Below, one piece after another: positions 1-9,453 of a DNA stretch of 64,000 nucleotides; position 1 is the first letter of the stretch, and every line of letters starts with the position of its first letter. Source of the stretch: Mesorhizobium sophorae (GTDB lineage Bacteria > Pseudomonadota > Alphaproteobacteria > Rhizobiales > Rhizobiaceae). The stretch lies in NCBI RefSeq assembly GCF_002270415.1, contig NZ_NNRI01000006.1:1-64000 (forward strand). The letters are read 5' to 3'. The notes beneath the pieces were generated by a model. That model was not told where the DNA came from. It did no database searches and saw only the letters and a program-made list of their open reading frames with translations. A program made the translations under genes and the position numbers.

Positions 1-276
1 GTCCCCGCTGGTGGCCTGGAGCTGTTCGCCAAGGTCCGCTCGACCCGCCCGCCCCGCCCTGCCGTGCTGCATCACCGCGCTGGCGCCACATGGGTGGAAC
101 TGGTCGACGGCGAGTCCGGCATCGCGCCCGGACAGGCCTGTGTGCTCTATTCCGATGACGGCAACGAGGCGCGTGTGTTCGGCGGCGGCTTCATCGAGCG
201 TTCGGAGCGTGGCGCCGAGGCCGAGGCCATGCTGACGCGGCTTTCCGCCAGGCCGGCGCAGATCCCCGCCGAGTAA
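1..276 (+). CDS. mnmA: tRNA 2-thiouridylase MnmA, C-terminal end (partial)
   Basis: The reading frame is open from the first base and ends with TAA at 274-276, so only about 91 C-terminal residues are present. The segment with [14 protein letters not shown] followed by RVFGGGFI matches the C-terminal beta-barrel of MnmA, the ATP-dependent enzyme that thiolates U34 of tRNA-Glu, -Gln and -Lys using sulfur relayed from cysteine desulfurase. The catalytic cysteines and the PP-loop lie upstream, outside the window. It is a housekeeping gene and marks conserved chromosome next to the accessory region. The match is by remembered family motif, but the pattern is characteristic. Confidence 0.85.
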   Translation, partial: VPAGGLELFAKVRSTRPPRPAVLHHRAGATWVELVDGESGIAPGQACVLYSDDGNEARVFGGGFIERSERGAEAEAMLTRLSARPAQIPAE

Positions 277-341
277 TCCAAAAGCCGCTCAGAGACTTTT
301 TCGAAATTCGCGCCGGCGAGTGACAGAGGCCAAACAGTCTC

Positions 342-1307
342 TCAGGAATTGGGCGTGGTATGCGTGACCGTCCCCGCGGTCAGGATGCGCAGCACCCTGA
401 TCGCTTCCTCGCCGCTGGTGCGCGGCTCGGCCCGTGTCTCGATGCACTGGATGAAATGCTCCAGTTCACGCGTCAGCGGCATGCCTTGTGCAACCGCGAC
501 ATAGGACGGCTCATTGGTGGTGAAGGCCCATTGGCCGCTGTCCTGCCACACAGCGTGGCGGTAGACGGCAAGCTTGCGTTCCCATGGTTCGACGTCGTCG
601 AACACCGCCATCGCCTTGGTTCCGACCACGGTGAGCCGCCGCTCGCGATAGGGATTGAGCCGCGAAGTGAAAAGATGGCTGCGCAGGCCGTTGGGAAAGC
701 GCATGTGCAGATGCGCGAAGTCGCTGAGATTGTCGAGCAGGGCAGCGCCCTCGCCGCGCACCTCGATCGGCTCGGTGCCGGTGATCGCCAGGATCATCGA
801 CAAATCGTGCGGCGCCAGGTCCCACAGCGCGTCGTTCTCGGTGTGGAACTTGCCAAGGCCGAGCCGATGCGAATGGATGTAGCGGACTTCGCCGAGTTCG
901 CCCTTGTCGATCAGCCCCTTCAGCGTCTCGAAGGCGGGATGGAAACGCAAGACATGGCCGACCATGAAGACGCGGCCATTGTCCTTGGCCGCCTGCACCG
1001 CGCGCTCGGCGTCCGGCACCGTCAGCGCGATCGGCTTCTCCACCAGCACGTCCTTGCCGCTCTCGGAGGCGCGCACCGCGAGGTCGGCATGGAATTGCGG
1101 CGGCAACGCCATGACGATGGCGTCGATATCGTCACGGACGAACAGCTGGTCGGGCTCGATCGCCAGGCAATCCTGCTCGCTGGCGAAGCCTTCGGCGCGA
1201 GCCCGGTTGGCGTCGGACACCGCGTGCAACGCGCCGAGCGCCTTGAGGGTGCGGATGTGGTTGCTGCCCCAGTATCCGCAACCGAGGACTGCAATGCGCG
1301 GTTTCAT
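342..1307 (-). CDS. Gfo/Idh/MocA family NAD(P)-dependent oxidoreductase
   Basis: Encodes about 321 residues. The N-terminus has a Rossmann dinucleotide-binding loop (AVLGCGYWGSNH), a LPPQFHADLA stretch and the EKPIALT motif whose lysine is catalytic in this family. The C-terminal half has the alpha/beta substrate domain, with the conserved D...H.LS segment in DLAPHDLSMI. Enzymes with a GCGYWG start often act on nucleotide sugars (WbpB-like) or inositol, but the substrate cannot be read from sequence. ATG at 1307 is preferred; an in-frame TTG nine bases upstream is the alternative. The gene converges on mnmA and stands alone. A long open frame on the opposite strand is a codon-bias shadow. Confidence 0.85.
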   Translation of the reverse strand: MKPRIAVLGCGYWGSNHIRTLKALGALHAVSDANRARAEGFASEQDCLAIEPDQLFVRDDIDAIVMALPPQFHADLAVRASESGKDVLVEKPIALTVPDAERAVQAAKDNGRVFMVGHVLRFHPAFETLKGLIDKGELGEVRYIHSHRLGLGKFHTENDALWDLAPHDLSMILAITGTEPIEVRGEGAALLDNLSDFAHLHMRFPNGLRSHLFTSRLNPYRERRLTVVGTKAMAVFDDVEPWERKLAVYRHAVWQDSGQWAFTTNEPSYVAVAQGMPLTRELEHFIQCIETRAEPRTSGEEAIRVLRILTAGTVTHTTPNS

Positions 1308-1547
1308 CTGTTTCAACTCTTAAAACTCGTGGCCGAGACATAGCGACGTGCCCCTACGAACTCAACCCCGGCGGCAGCAACCAAATGTCTGCGCGGCAAA
1401 GCTTTTCGACAATGACAATAAGCCGGCGCGCCGGTTGCTTCGAAGCTTGACAGGCTCGCCCTCCCAACCTTATATCCGCGCGACCTTGGCGAACGCCCCC
1501 GACATGCCCTTTCGATTTAAGGCGGATTTCGGGCCTTTCGCCGCCCT

Positions 1548-1624
1548 GGCGGGGTAGCTCAGTTGGTTAGAGCACGGGAATCATAATCCTGGGGTCGGGG
1601 GTTCAAGTCCCTCTCCCGCTACCA
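1548..1624 (+). tRNA. tRNA-Met (CAT anticodon)
   Basis: A full cloverleaf can be folded by eye: the acceptor stem starts GGCGGGG, the D-arm contains GCTCAGTTGGTTAGAGC, the anticodon loop is ATCATAA with CAT in the middle, the T-loop is TTCAAGT, and the gene ends in an encoded CCA at 1622-1624. The acceptor stem has G-U pairs at both ends. The shape fits the elongator Met tRNA; a CAT anticodon could also belong to tRNA-Ile2 with lysidine, which the sequence alone does not exclude. The 3' end coincides with the start of a long direct repeat, so this tRNA is a likely integration site for the island that follows. Confidence 0.92.
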
Positions 1625-1975
1625 CCTTCAAAGTCCCAACAATTCTCTGCTCCGCTGGCAGGCTCTCTGAAGCCCAGCGTTTGCACGGTGTGTGGCCAAA
1701 AGCTGGGGAGTGCTGCAGCGCCCTGAGCGTGCAAATTGCTCTCTGAATGCCGATCATTCTCCGAAGCTGTGGAGTAGCTCCAAAAATCCCCAGGTTTTGA
1801 CAACAGCAATATCAATGCCTTAGCGCCAGCCTTGCTGCGGGCAGTTTTGCGGTTCGCTCGCCTGTCAACGAGACTACAACCAGGCCATCACTCGCTAGGT
1901 CCGGCTTGCGCAACACGGACGTCGCCAAGCTACTACTCGGACCTCGTGTTTTGGGCCGCAAGCTGACCGACTGGT
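1620..1975 (+). repeat. Direct repeat copy 1 (starts at tRNA-Met 3' end)
   Basis: From the last bases of the tRNA (TACCACCTTCAAA) onward, about 355 bp recur with moderate divergence at 15621-15976. The best conserved core runs through GCCCTGAGCGTGCAAATTGC and CCCCAGGTTTTGACAACAGC, spanning roughly 1720-1830. No gene is convincing inside. The remaining sequence to 2181, just before the kinase gene, also shows nothing recognisable beyond its promoter region. Seen: the repetition and its register with the tRNA end. Inferred: an attachment-site-linked duplication. Confidence 0.8.
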
Positions 1976-2181
1976 TTTAGGTCAAGGTGCGAAGAAGCGG
2001 ACACTCCGCCTACGACCCCATCTCTCGGACGTATTCCCTATCTGCATTAGCTCCGAAAGCCGACGCTCAGGTGCATCACCAAAGCGGCCGCTCTGCGTGA
2101 CGAACGGACGTTGCAGGTCACCAAACTTGACGCTGGGCTGGCCAGAGCCGACACTGAGCAGAGAAAAACAGGAGCACCTCT

Positions 2182-5100
2182 GTGGGAGGGCCAGACTCCG
2201 ACTCAGAGATGACGATCAGCTCGCTCCGATCCGAGTTGACAGCGGCGCGCGAAGAAAATCAGGTACGCACCGCGGAGGTCGTCAATCTCCTTGAGCAGCA
2301 GAATGCGACGAGTGCGATCCTCAGGGTGATCGCCGCATCGCCGACCGACATCCAACCCGTCCTGCAGGTCGTGGCGGAGAGTGCTGCGCGCTTTTGCGAC
2401 ACCTACGACGCCGGCATTTTCCTGGCGCGAGACGGGACACTTTTCCCCAAAGCGCACTACGGCCCCATCGCCTTCGACTTCGAACCGATGCCGGTCGCAC
2501 GCGATTGGGTCTGCGGTCGCGCCTTCGCCGACTGCAAGACTGTGCATGTCAACGACATAGCGGTAGCAGGTGCGGAGTTTCCTGTCAGCCAAACACTTGC
2601 CGAAAGGCTTGGCCACCGCACGATGCTCGCAACACCTCTCATGCGTGACACCGAGGCGATCGGCGCGCTCATCATCAGGCGCATCGAGGTCAAGCCGTTC
2701 AGCGAGAAGCAGATCAAGCTGCTCAAGATTTTCGCCGACCAAGCGGTCATCGCCATCGAGAACGTGCGACTGTTCGACGAGGTGCAGGCGCGTACACGCG
2801 ACCTCGGCGAGGCGTTGGAGCAGCAGACCGCGACCGCCGATGTGCTCAAGGCAATCAGCCGGTCGGCCTTCGATCTCCAACCGGTACTGCAGACGCTGGT
2901 CGACTCGGCAATACGCCTGGCCGGGGCGGACATGGGCGCAATCACGTTGCGCGTTGGCGATACGTTGCGGTTCATGGCAGGCGGCGGGCAGGCTGCCGAG
3001 CTGCATGCATACGAACGAGCCAACCCACACGTCGTGGGACGAGGGACGTTCCAGGGCCGCGCCGCGCTGGAGGGATTGACGATCCACGTGGCGGACGCGC
3101 TTGAAGACCCGGAATACGAAAGGCCGGAAGCGGCAATCATGGGCAGTTTCCGCGCAGTACTTTCTGTTCCGCTGAAGCGGGGTCAGGAGACCATCGGCGT
3201 ATTCGGCATGGCGCGGCGGGCGATCGGGCTATTTTCACCGCGTCAAGTCGAACTGGTCGAGAGCTTCGCCGACCAGGCGGTGATCGCCATCGAGAACGTC
3301 CGGCTGTTCGACGAGGTGCAGGCGCGCAACCGTGAGGTGACTGAAGCGCTGGAACAGCAGACGGCGACGGCCGAAGTGTTGAAGACGATCAGCAGTTCGG
3401 CGTTCGATCTCGATTCCGTGCTGCATACGCTTGTGAAGTCCGCGTCCGACCTCTGTCATTCCGGGATGGGCTACATCTATCTGCGCCAGGGCGACGTGTT
3501 GCAGCCGACGGTACAGATCGGATGGAGCCAAGAATTCCAGGACCACATGAACAACCTCCCGGTCACGCCAGGCCGGGGCAGCATCGCCGCCCGCGTTGCC
3601 CAGAGCGGGTCCGTGGAGCAGATTGCCGACGTTCTCGACGATCCGGAGTATACCAACATCGAAGGCCAGCGGCTCGGCGGCTTCCGCACCCTGCTGGGCG
3701 TTCCGCTGATGCGTGACGGCGCCGTGACCGGCGTGTTCGTCCTCGCCCGCTCGTCGGTCTCGCCGTTCAGTACGCGCGAAATCGAACTGGTGCAGACATT
3801 TTCGGATCAGGCGGTCATCGCGATCGAGAACGTGCGGCTGTTCGAAGAGGTCGGGTCGCGTGGCCGTGACCTGACCGACGCGCTAGAGAAGCAGACAGCG
3901 ACCGGCGCAATATTGCAAGTGATTGCCGGGTCTCCTACGGACATTCAGCCTGTGCTGGACGCCGTCGCTGAAAGTGCCGCTCGGCTCTGCGACGCCTATG
4001 ACGCAACGATCTATCTACTGCGCTCCGACAGGCTGGCTGTGGGAGCGCATCACGGACCGATTCCGATTGACGGTGCTGGCTTGCCGGTCGCGCGCGACAT
4101 CGTTACCGGCCGCGCCGTATTGGATCGGGTGCCGGTCCACGTTCACGACTTGACCATCGCTGGAGAGGAGTTTGCAACTGGCCGAATGATGGCTCAACGC
4201 CTTGGTTTTCGCGCGATTCTCGCCACTCCACTGTTGCAGGAAGGAAAAGCAATCGGAGCGCTTATGATCCGGCGCATCGAGGCGCGGCCATTTAGCGACA
4301 GCCAAATTGGCCTTCTCAAAACTTTCGCCAACCAGGCCGTCATCGCGATCGGCAATGTGCGGCTCTTCGAAGAGGTGCAGGCTCGCACCGCCGAGCTTGG
4401 CGAAGCATTACTGCAGCAGACCGCGACCGCGGATGTGCTCAAGGTCATAAGCCGCTCCGCATTCGACCTGCAGAGCGTCCTGCAGACACTTATCGATTCT
4501 GCTGTGAGGCTCTGCGGTGCGAAAACGTCTGGCATCTTTATGCGGGACGGCGATGTCTTCCGGCTTGCGGCAGGCTACGACCAAACCCCGGAGTATCGCG
4601 CGTATGAAGAGGCGAATCCGAGTCCGATCAGCCGACAATCCTGGGTCGGCCGAACAGCACTCGACAAGGCAGTCGTCCACATTCCGGATGTTACCAAGGA
4701 CACCGAACATGGCCTTCCCGAAGCTCCGCGACTCGGAGGTTATTCGGCTGTGCTCTGTGTACCGCTCATGCGCGAAGGATCGGTAATTGGCGTCTTCGCA
4801 ATGACGCGACCCGAACCCGGGCCCTTCACCGATAGCCAGATCGAACTTGTCCAGACCTTTGCCGACCAGGCCGTAATTGCGATCGAGAACGTCCGCCTTT
4901 TCGAGGAGGTGCAGCAGCGGACACGGGAGGCCACAGAGGCGCTGGAGTACCAGACGGCGACCAGCGATGTGCTTAGCGTCATCAGCCGCTCGCCCACCGA
5001 TGGGCAGCCAGTGTTTAATATGATCGCGCATAGCGCCGCCCGTCTATGCGAAGCGCAGTTCTGCTTTGTCTACAGATTTGACGGCGAGCTTCTGCATTTC

Positions 5101-7392
5101 GTCGCACATCACGGCATCACCGAAGAAAGCGTTGAGATCGTGCGCAACACCTTTCCCGTGGCACCTACTCGCGGCAGCGCTGCCGAACGGGCAATTCTAT
5201 ATCTTGACGTGGCGCAGATCCCGGACCTCACCTTGGATAGTGAATTCACGCATCGCGCCGCGGCGGCTTTTTCGGGCCTGCGCAGTGCTGTCGCCGTGCC
5301 GATGCTGCGTGACGGCCTGCCCATCGGTTGCATAGCAGTCGGGCGTGCTGAGACGGGCTTTCTTGCCGCTAAGCAAGTCGAACTTCTGAAGACCTTCGCC
5401 GACCAGGCCGTGATCGCCATCGAAAATGTCCGCCTGTTTGATGAGGTCAAGGCGCGGACCGCGGAGCTAAGCGAGTCGCTTCAGCAGCAGACAGCGACAG
5501 CAGACGTGCTCAAGGTCATCAGCCGGTCGGCCTTCGACCTGCAGAACGTCCTTGACACCCTGGCAGAGTCCGCCGCGCACCTCTGCGACGCGGACATTGC
5601 CGATTTCTATCGTCTGGTCGACGACGGATTTCAGTGGACCACGACCTTCAGCCGAGATCCGGAAGCGGCCCCTGCCCATACCAAGATCATGCGCCAGCCG
5701 GGGCGCGGATCGGTGTCGGGGCGCGTTCTGCTGGAACAGAAAACCGTTCACGTCCCGGATTTCGAAGCCGATCCCGAGTTCACCTTCACCGACGTGGCGC
5801 GGCAGCGCGGCGTTCGCTGCATCCTCGGCGTTCCGCTCCTGCGCGGCACGGAGCTGATGGGGTTGCTTCTGGTCATGCGCAAGGCGCCCGGGCCGTTCTC
5901 GCCAAAGCAGATCGAGCTGGTCGAGACTTTCGCCGATCAGGCTGTCATCGCCATCGAGAACGCGCGGTTGTTTGAGGAGGTGCAGACGCGCACAGCCGAG
6001 CTAAGCGAGTCGCTGCAGCAGCAGACGGCGACGGCCGATGTGCTGAAGGCGATCAGCCGCTCTACGTTCGACCTGCAGCCGGTTCTCGACACGCTGGTGG
6101 AATCAGCGGCCAAGCTGTGCGACGCGGACACGAGCGTCATCTTCAAGCGCGACGGCGATCTCTACCGGTGGTCGGCCGAGTACGGCAATTTGCCTGAAGC
6201 CGCGGTTTTCGCCAAAGCCAATCCCTTCGCGGCTAGTCGCGACAGCGTCACCGGACGGGTGGCCCTCGAAGCCCGCGCCGTCCACGTTTCGGACGTGCTC
6301 GCCGACCCGGACTACGGGGCAACGCAGCTTCAGAAGCTCGGCGGCTACCGTACCATTCTATGCGTTCCGATCTTGCGCGAAGGCGCGCCGGTAGGCGTGT
6401 TCGCACTGACGCGGTCACAGGTGCGGGACTTCACGCCGAGGCAGATCGAGCTCGTCGAGACGTTTGCCGACCAGTCCGGCATAGCGATCGAGAACGTCCG
6501 GCTGTTCGACGAGGTGCAGGCGCGTACCCGCGAATTGTCACGCTCGCTCGAAGATCTGAGGACCGCGCAGGACCGCCTCGTGCAAACGGAGAAGCTCGCC
6601 TCACTCGGCCAGTTGACCGCCGGTATCGCCCACGAGATCAAGAACCCGCTCAACTTCGTCAACAACTTCTCAGCGCTCTCCGGCGAACTCATCGATGATT
6701 TGAGCAGTGTGCTGGCCGGAGCGCCTTTGGAGGCATCCGTGCGCGATGAGGTCGCCGAACTGACAGGCGTGCTCAAGAGCAATCTCGACAAGGTGGTCCA
6801 GCACGGCAAGCGGGCCGATTCCATCGTCAGGAACATGCTGCTGCATTCGCGCGCGGGTTCTGGAGAGCATCGTCCGATCGACATCAATGCCGTCGTGGAG
6901 GAGAGCCTGAACCTTGCCTATCACGGGGCGCGCGCCGAAAAGCCGGGATTCAACGTCACGCTGACGCGGAATTTCGACCCGCAGGCGGGGGATGTCGATC
7001 TCTACCCGCAGGAGATCACGCGGGTGCTTCTCAACCTCATCTCCAACGGCTTTTATGCAACGGCCAAGCGCAGCGCCGCAGCGAATGGCGCGGGTTATGA
7101 GCCGACGCTCTCCGCCACCACCAGGAGTCTCGGCGACCGTGTCGAAATCAGGATCCGCGACAACGGCACCGGCATTCCGCCGGAGGTGAAGGAGAAGATG
7201 TTCAATCCATTCTTCACGACCAAGCCAGCCGGCGAGGGCACCGGGCTCGGCCTGTCGCTCAGCCACGACATCGTCGTCAAACAGCATGCCGGCACGATCG
7301 ACGTCGACAGCCAGCCAGGCGAGTTCACCGAGTTCCGGATTGTGCTGCCGCGCGCTGCGGCCTCGCTCGCAAAATCGGGAGGTGAAGCATGA
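2182..7392 (+). CDS. Hybrid-length sensor histidine kinase with eight tandem GAF domains
   Basis: Encodes 1736 residues with no obvious membrane segment, so probably a soluble cytoplasmic sensor. After a short coiled-coil start, a GAF unit repeats eight times with a period near 178 residues (boundaries near 37, 210, 387, 565, 740, 918, 1096, 1275 and 1455). Each unit opens with a QQTATADVLK-like linker and closes with FADQAVIAIENVRLF. The kinase core follows: H-box GIAHEIKNPLNF with phospho-acceptor His at about 1484, N-box NLISNGFYA near 1620, and DNGTGIP, FFTTKP and GTGLGLS boxes of the HATPase domain. GTG at 2182 is chosen because GGAG lies 7 bases upstream; ATG at 2209 is possible. It overlaps the next gene by four bases (ATGA), so the two are translationally coupled. 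Ligands of the GAF units are unknown. Confidence 0.9.
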   Translation: MGGPDSDSEMTISSLRSELTAAREENQVRTAEVVNLLEQQNATSAILRVIAASPTDIQPVLQVVAESAARFCDTYDAGIFLARDGTLFPKAHYGPIAFDFEPMPVARDWVCGRAFADCKTVHVNDIAVAGAEFPVSQTLAERLGHRTMLATPLMRDTEAIGALIIRRIEVKPFSEKQIKLLKIFADQAVIAIENVRLFDEVQARTRDLGEALEQQTATADVLKAISRSAFDLQPVLQTLVDSAIRLAGADMGAITLRVGDTLRFMAGGGQAAELHAYERANPHVVGRGTFQGRAALEGLTIHVADALEDPEYERPEAAIMGSFRAVLSVPLKRGQETIGVFGMARRAIGLFSPRQVELVESFADQAVIAIENVRLFDEVQARNREVTEALEQQTATAEVLKTISSSAFDLDSVLHTLVKSASDLCHSGMGYIYLRQGDVLQPTVQIGWSQEFQDHMNNLPVTPGRGSIAARVAQSGSVEQIADVLDDPEYTNIEGQRLGGFRTLLGVPLMRDGAVTGVFVLARSSVSPFSTREIELVQTFSDQAVIAIENVRLFEEVGSRGRDLTDALEKQTATGAILQVIAGSPTDIQPVLDAVAESAARLCDAYDATIYLLRSDRLAVGAHHGPIPIDGAGLPVARDIVTGRAVLDRVPVHVHDLTIAGEEFATGRMMAQRLGFRAILATPLLQEGKAIGALMIRRIEARPFSDSQIGLLKTFANQAVIAIGNVRLFEEVQARTAELGEALLQQTATADVLKVISRSAFDLQSVLQTLIDSAVRLCGAKTSGIFMRDGDVFRLAAGYDQTPEYRAYEEANPSPISRQSWVGRTALDKAVVHIPDVTKDTEHGLPEAPRLGGYSAVLCVPLMREGSVIGVFAMTRPEPGPFTDSQIELVQTFADQAVIAIENVRLFEEVQQRTREATEALEYQTATSDVLSVISRSPTDGQPVFNMIAHSAARLCEAQFCFVYRFDGELLHFVAHHGITEESVEIVRNTFPVAPTRGSAAERAILYLDVAQIPDLTLDSEFTHRAAAAFSGLRSAVAVPMLRDGLPIGCIAVGRAETGFLAAKQVELLKTFADQAVIAIENVRLFDEVKARTAELSESLQQQTATADVLKVISRSAFDLQNVLDTLAESAAHLCDADIADFYRLVDDGFQWTTTFSRDPEAAPAHTKIMRQPGRGSVSGRVLLEQKTVHVPDFEADPEFTFTDVARQRGVRCILGVPLLRGTELMGLLLVMRKAPGPFSPKQIELVETFADQAVIAIENARLFEEVQTRTAELSESLQQQTATADVLKAISRSTFDLQPVLDTLVESAAKLCDADTSVIFKRDGDLYRWSAEYGNLPEAAVFAKANPFAASRDSVTGRVALEARAVHVSDVLADPDYGATQLQKLGGYRTILCVPILREGAPVGVFALTRSQVRDFTPRQIELVETFADQSGIAIENVRLFDEVQARTRELSRSLEDLRTAQDRLVQTEKLASLGQLTAGIAHEIKNPLNFVNNFSALSGELIDDLSSVLAGAPLEASVRDEVAELTGVLKSNLDKVVQHGKRADSIVRNMLLHSRAGSGEHRPIDINAVVEESLNLAYHGARAEKPGFNVTLTRNFDPQAGDVDLYPQEITRVLLNLISNGFYATAKRSAAANGAGYEPTLSATTRSLGDRVEIRIRDNGTGIPPEVKEKMFNPFFTTKPAGEGTGLGLSLSHDIVVKQHAGTIDVDSQPGEFTEFRIVLPRAAASLAKSGGEA

Positions 7393-7778
7393 GCCTCCTC
7401 ATCCTGGTCGTCGACGACGAACCCGACGTCGAGCCGCTGTTTCGCCAGCAGTTCCGCCGCGACATCCGAGCCAGCCGCTTCACCATGGAGTTCGCGCAAT
7501 CGGCGGTCGATGCGTTGGAGCAGATCGACCACGCCGAAGGGGTGACACTGATCCTAGTGCTGTCCGACATCAACATGCCCGGCATGAGCGGGCTCGAGCT
7601 GCTGCCGAAGATCAAGGTGCTGCGGCCCGACGTCCCGGTCATCATGATCACCGCCTATGGCGACGCCGAAACCAAGAGCAAGGCGCTGGAGAACGGTGCC
7701 GAAGCGCTGCTGACCAAGCCGATCGACTTTTCGGCGCTCAGGCAACAGATCGAAACCCGGCTGGGAATGGTGGCGTGA
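7389..7778 (+). CDS. Single-domain response regulator (REC)
   Basis: A 129-residue stand-alone receiver domain. Acidic pair D9-D10, phospho-acceptor D60 in VLSDINMPG, the conserved threonine of MITAYG and K110 in LTKPID are all present. There is no output domain, so it probably acts as a phosphate carrier or sink, or by protein contact, for the eight-GAF kinase whose stop codon it overlaps. Its own stop codon TGA overlaps the GTG start of the downstream cyclase (GTGA), so the three genes form a tightly coupled operon. Confidence 0.92.
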   Translation: MSLLILVVDDEPDVEPLFRQQFRRDIRASRFTMEFAQSAVDALEQIDHAEGVTLILVLSDINMPGMSGLELLPKIKVLRPDVPVIMITAYGDAETKSKALENGAEALLTKPIDFSALRQQIETRLGMVA

Positions 7779-9028
7779 CGGCGCGCATCCTCGTGGTCGA
7801 CGACGAGCCCGATCTTGAGGTCTTGATCGTCCAGAAGTTCCGGCGTCAGATCCGCGACGGCGCGGTCATTTTCCTGTTTGCCAACGATGGTGTGGACGCC
7901 CTGTCCGTCATCGACGGCAACAGCGACATCGACATGGTGCTGTGCGACATCAACATGCCCCGTATGGACGGCCTGTCGCTGCTGGAGAAGCTGCAGCAGG
8001 CCGAGGGCCAGCAGCTTTCGACGGTCATCGTCTCCGCTTACGGTGACATGGCCAACATCCGCACTGCGATGAACCGAGGCGCCTTCGACTTCATCACTAA
8101 GCCGATCGACTTTGCCGACCTGGAGACCACGATCGCCAAGACCTTGAAGCATCGCGAGGTGCTGCACGAGGCGCATCGGCGGCAAGCGGTCGCGGAGCGC
8201 GCGCATGCATCGCTGTCGCGCTACTTCTCGCCCAATCTGGCCGAGCGGCTGGCCGGCGACGCCGACGGGTTGGCGCTAGCCGGGCAGTGGCGCGAGGTCG
8301 CCTCGCTGTTCACCGACATTACCAGCTTCACAACGCTGGTGGAAACGATCGACCCTGCCACGCTTGGCGCGCTCCTCAACGACTATTTGGCTGGCATGAC
8401 CGACGTCGTGTTCGCGCATGAAGGCACCGTCGCCAAGATCGTCGGCGATGCGCTGCATGTGCTGTTTGGCGCTCCTGGCGAGCAGCAGGACCATGCGGCG
8501 CGCGCGGTTGCCTGCGCGTTCGAGCTCGACGCGCTGTCGCAATCGTTCCGCGATAGCTGGCGCGACAAGGGCGTCGCGGTCGGTACGACCCGCATCGGCG
8601 TCCATGCGGGTCCGGCGCTGGTCGGAAATTTCGGCGGAGGCCGCTTCTTCGACTATACGGCCTATGGCGACACCATCAATATCGCGGCGCGGCTGGAAAG
8701 CGCCAACAAGCAGCTGGGCACGCGTATCTGCGTCAGCGGGAGCGCGGCTGCAAGGGTCGACGGCTTCCGCGGACGGCCGGTCGGCGATCTGATGCTGCGC
8801 GGCAGGGCCGAGGCGCTGCGCGCGTTCGAGCCTTTGTCGTCAAAGCAGTATGATGATCCTTCGACGGCGAGCTATCTCGAAGCCTTCGGCAGATTGGAGG
8901 CCGGCGATGCAAACGCGCTTACGGCTTTCGCCGCGCAGATCGGCAAATGTCCAGACGACCAGCTCGCCAGCTTCCATCTCAAGCGGCTGCTCAACGGCGC
9001 CAAGGGAACGCGGATCAGCCTCGACTGA
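7775..9028 (+). CDS. Response regulator fused to class III adenylate cyclase
   Basis: Encodes 417 residues. An N-terminal receiver domain (D9-D10, phospho-acceptor D58 in LCDINMPRMDG, FITKPID) is followed by a helical linker and a class III cyclase domain from about residue 170. Catalytic residues look complete: metal-binding D181 (SLFTDITSF) and D225 (KIVGDALHVLFG), purine-specifying K221 and D293 (FFDYTAYGDTIN), and transition-state N302 and R306. An ATP-specific, phosphorylation-controlled cAMP synthase is therefore likely. The frame is open further upstream in sequence belonging to the previous genes, but the GTG at 7775 overlapping the preceding stop is the sensible start and places VTARILVVDD at the N-terminus. 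It probably receives phosphate from the upstream kinase. Confidence 0.92.
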   Translation: MTARILVVDDEPDLEVLIVQKFRRQIRDGAVIFLFANDGVDALSVIDGNSDIDMVLCDINMPRMDGLSLLEKLQQAEGQQLSTVIVSAYGDMANIRTAMNRGAFDFITKPIDFADLETTIAKTLKHREVLHEAHRRQAVAERAHASLSRYFSPNLAERLAGDADGLALAGQWREVASLFTDITSFTTLVETIDPATLGALLNDYLAGMTDVVFAHEGTVAKIVGDALHVLFGAPGEQQDHAARAVACAFELDALSQSFRDSWRDKGVAVGTTRIGVHAGPALVGNFGGGRFFDYTAYGDTINIAARLESANKQLGTRICVSGSAAARVDGFRGRPVGDLMLRGRAEALRAFEPLSSKQYDDPSTASYLEAFGRLEAGDANALTAFAAQIGKCPDDQLASFHLKRLLNGAKGTRISLD

Positions 9029-9198
9029 TCTTTGCGCCTGTCGCTACCGCGACCGTCAGACAAAAAGCACTTCGGCGGACAGAGCGCGGACATCGGCGGC
9101 CAGGATCGCGGCAAGGCGGCGTTGGGCGCGAATTTCGGCCATGAGGGGTGAGTACCTTCAGGAAGCCTAAATTTAGGTGCTCTGGCCGCGAGTCTATT

Positions 9199-9453
9199 CG
9201 GCCCTTCGCCGGCAAGGCCGGCGAAGATACGGTCGAACACGCCCATCCTGCTCCAACGGATGAAGCGGTTGTAAAGCGTCTTGGGCGGGCCATAGCCCGT
9301 TGGCGCATCCTTCCACTGCAGGCCGTTCCTGATCACGTAGACGATCCCGCTCACCACCCGTCGGTCATCGACCCGTGGAACGCCATGCGACAGCGGAAAA
9401 TGCGGCGATATCCGCGCCATCTGGCGCTCGCTCAGCAGAAACAAATCACCCAT
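9199..9453 (-). pseudogene. IS5-family transposase, 5' fragment
   Basis: About 85 residues match the N-terminal part of IS5-family transposases (DDRRVVSGIVYVIRNGLQWKDAP, then KTLYNRFIRWSRMGVFDRIF, here split for quoting). The homology stops after LAGEG and the frame continues into unrelated sequence, so the DDE catalytic part is missing. The start has a good AGGAGG seven bases upstream of ATG 9453. The sequence upstream, near 9500-9515, may hold the outer end of the old element. It is a decayed relic behind the cyclase operon. Confidence 0.75.

Noticed and set aside
360..1343. Long plus-strand open frame opposite the Gfo/Idh/MocA gene
   Set aside because: The translation is rich in Arg, His and Asp with no family resemblance; the minus strand encodes a clear Rossmann oxidoreductase.
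7286..7774. Upstream extension of the receiver-cyclase frame
   Set aside because: It overlaps the kinase tail and the whole single-domain receiver in another frame; the GTG at 7775 overlapping the receiver stop gives the expected REC start.
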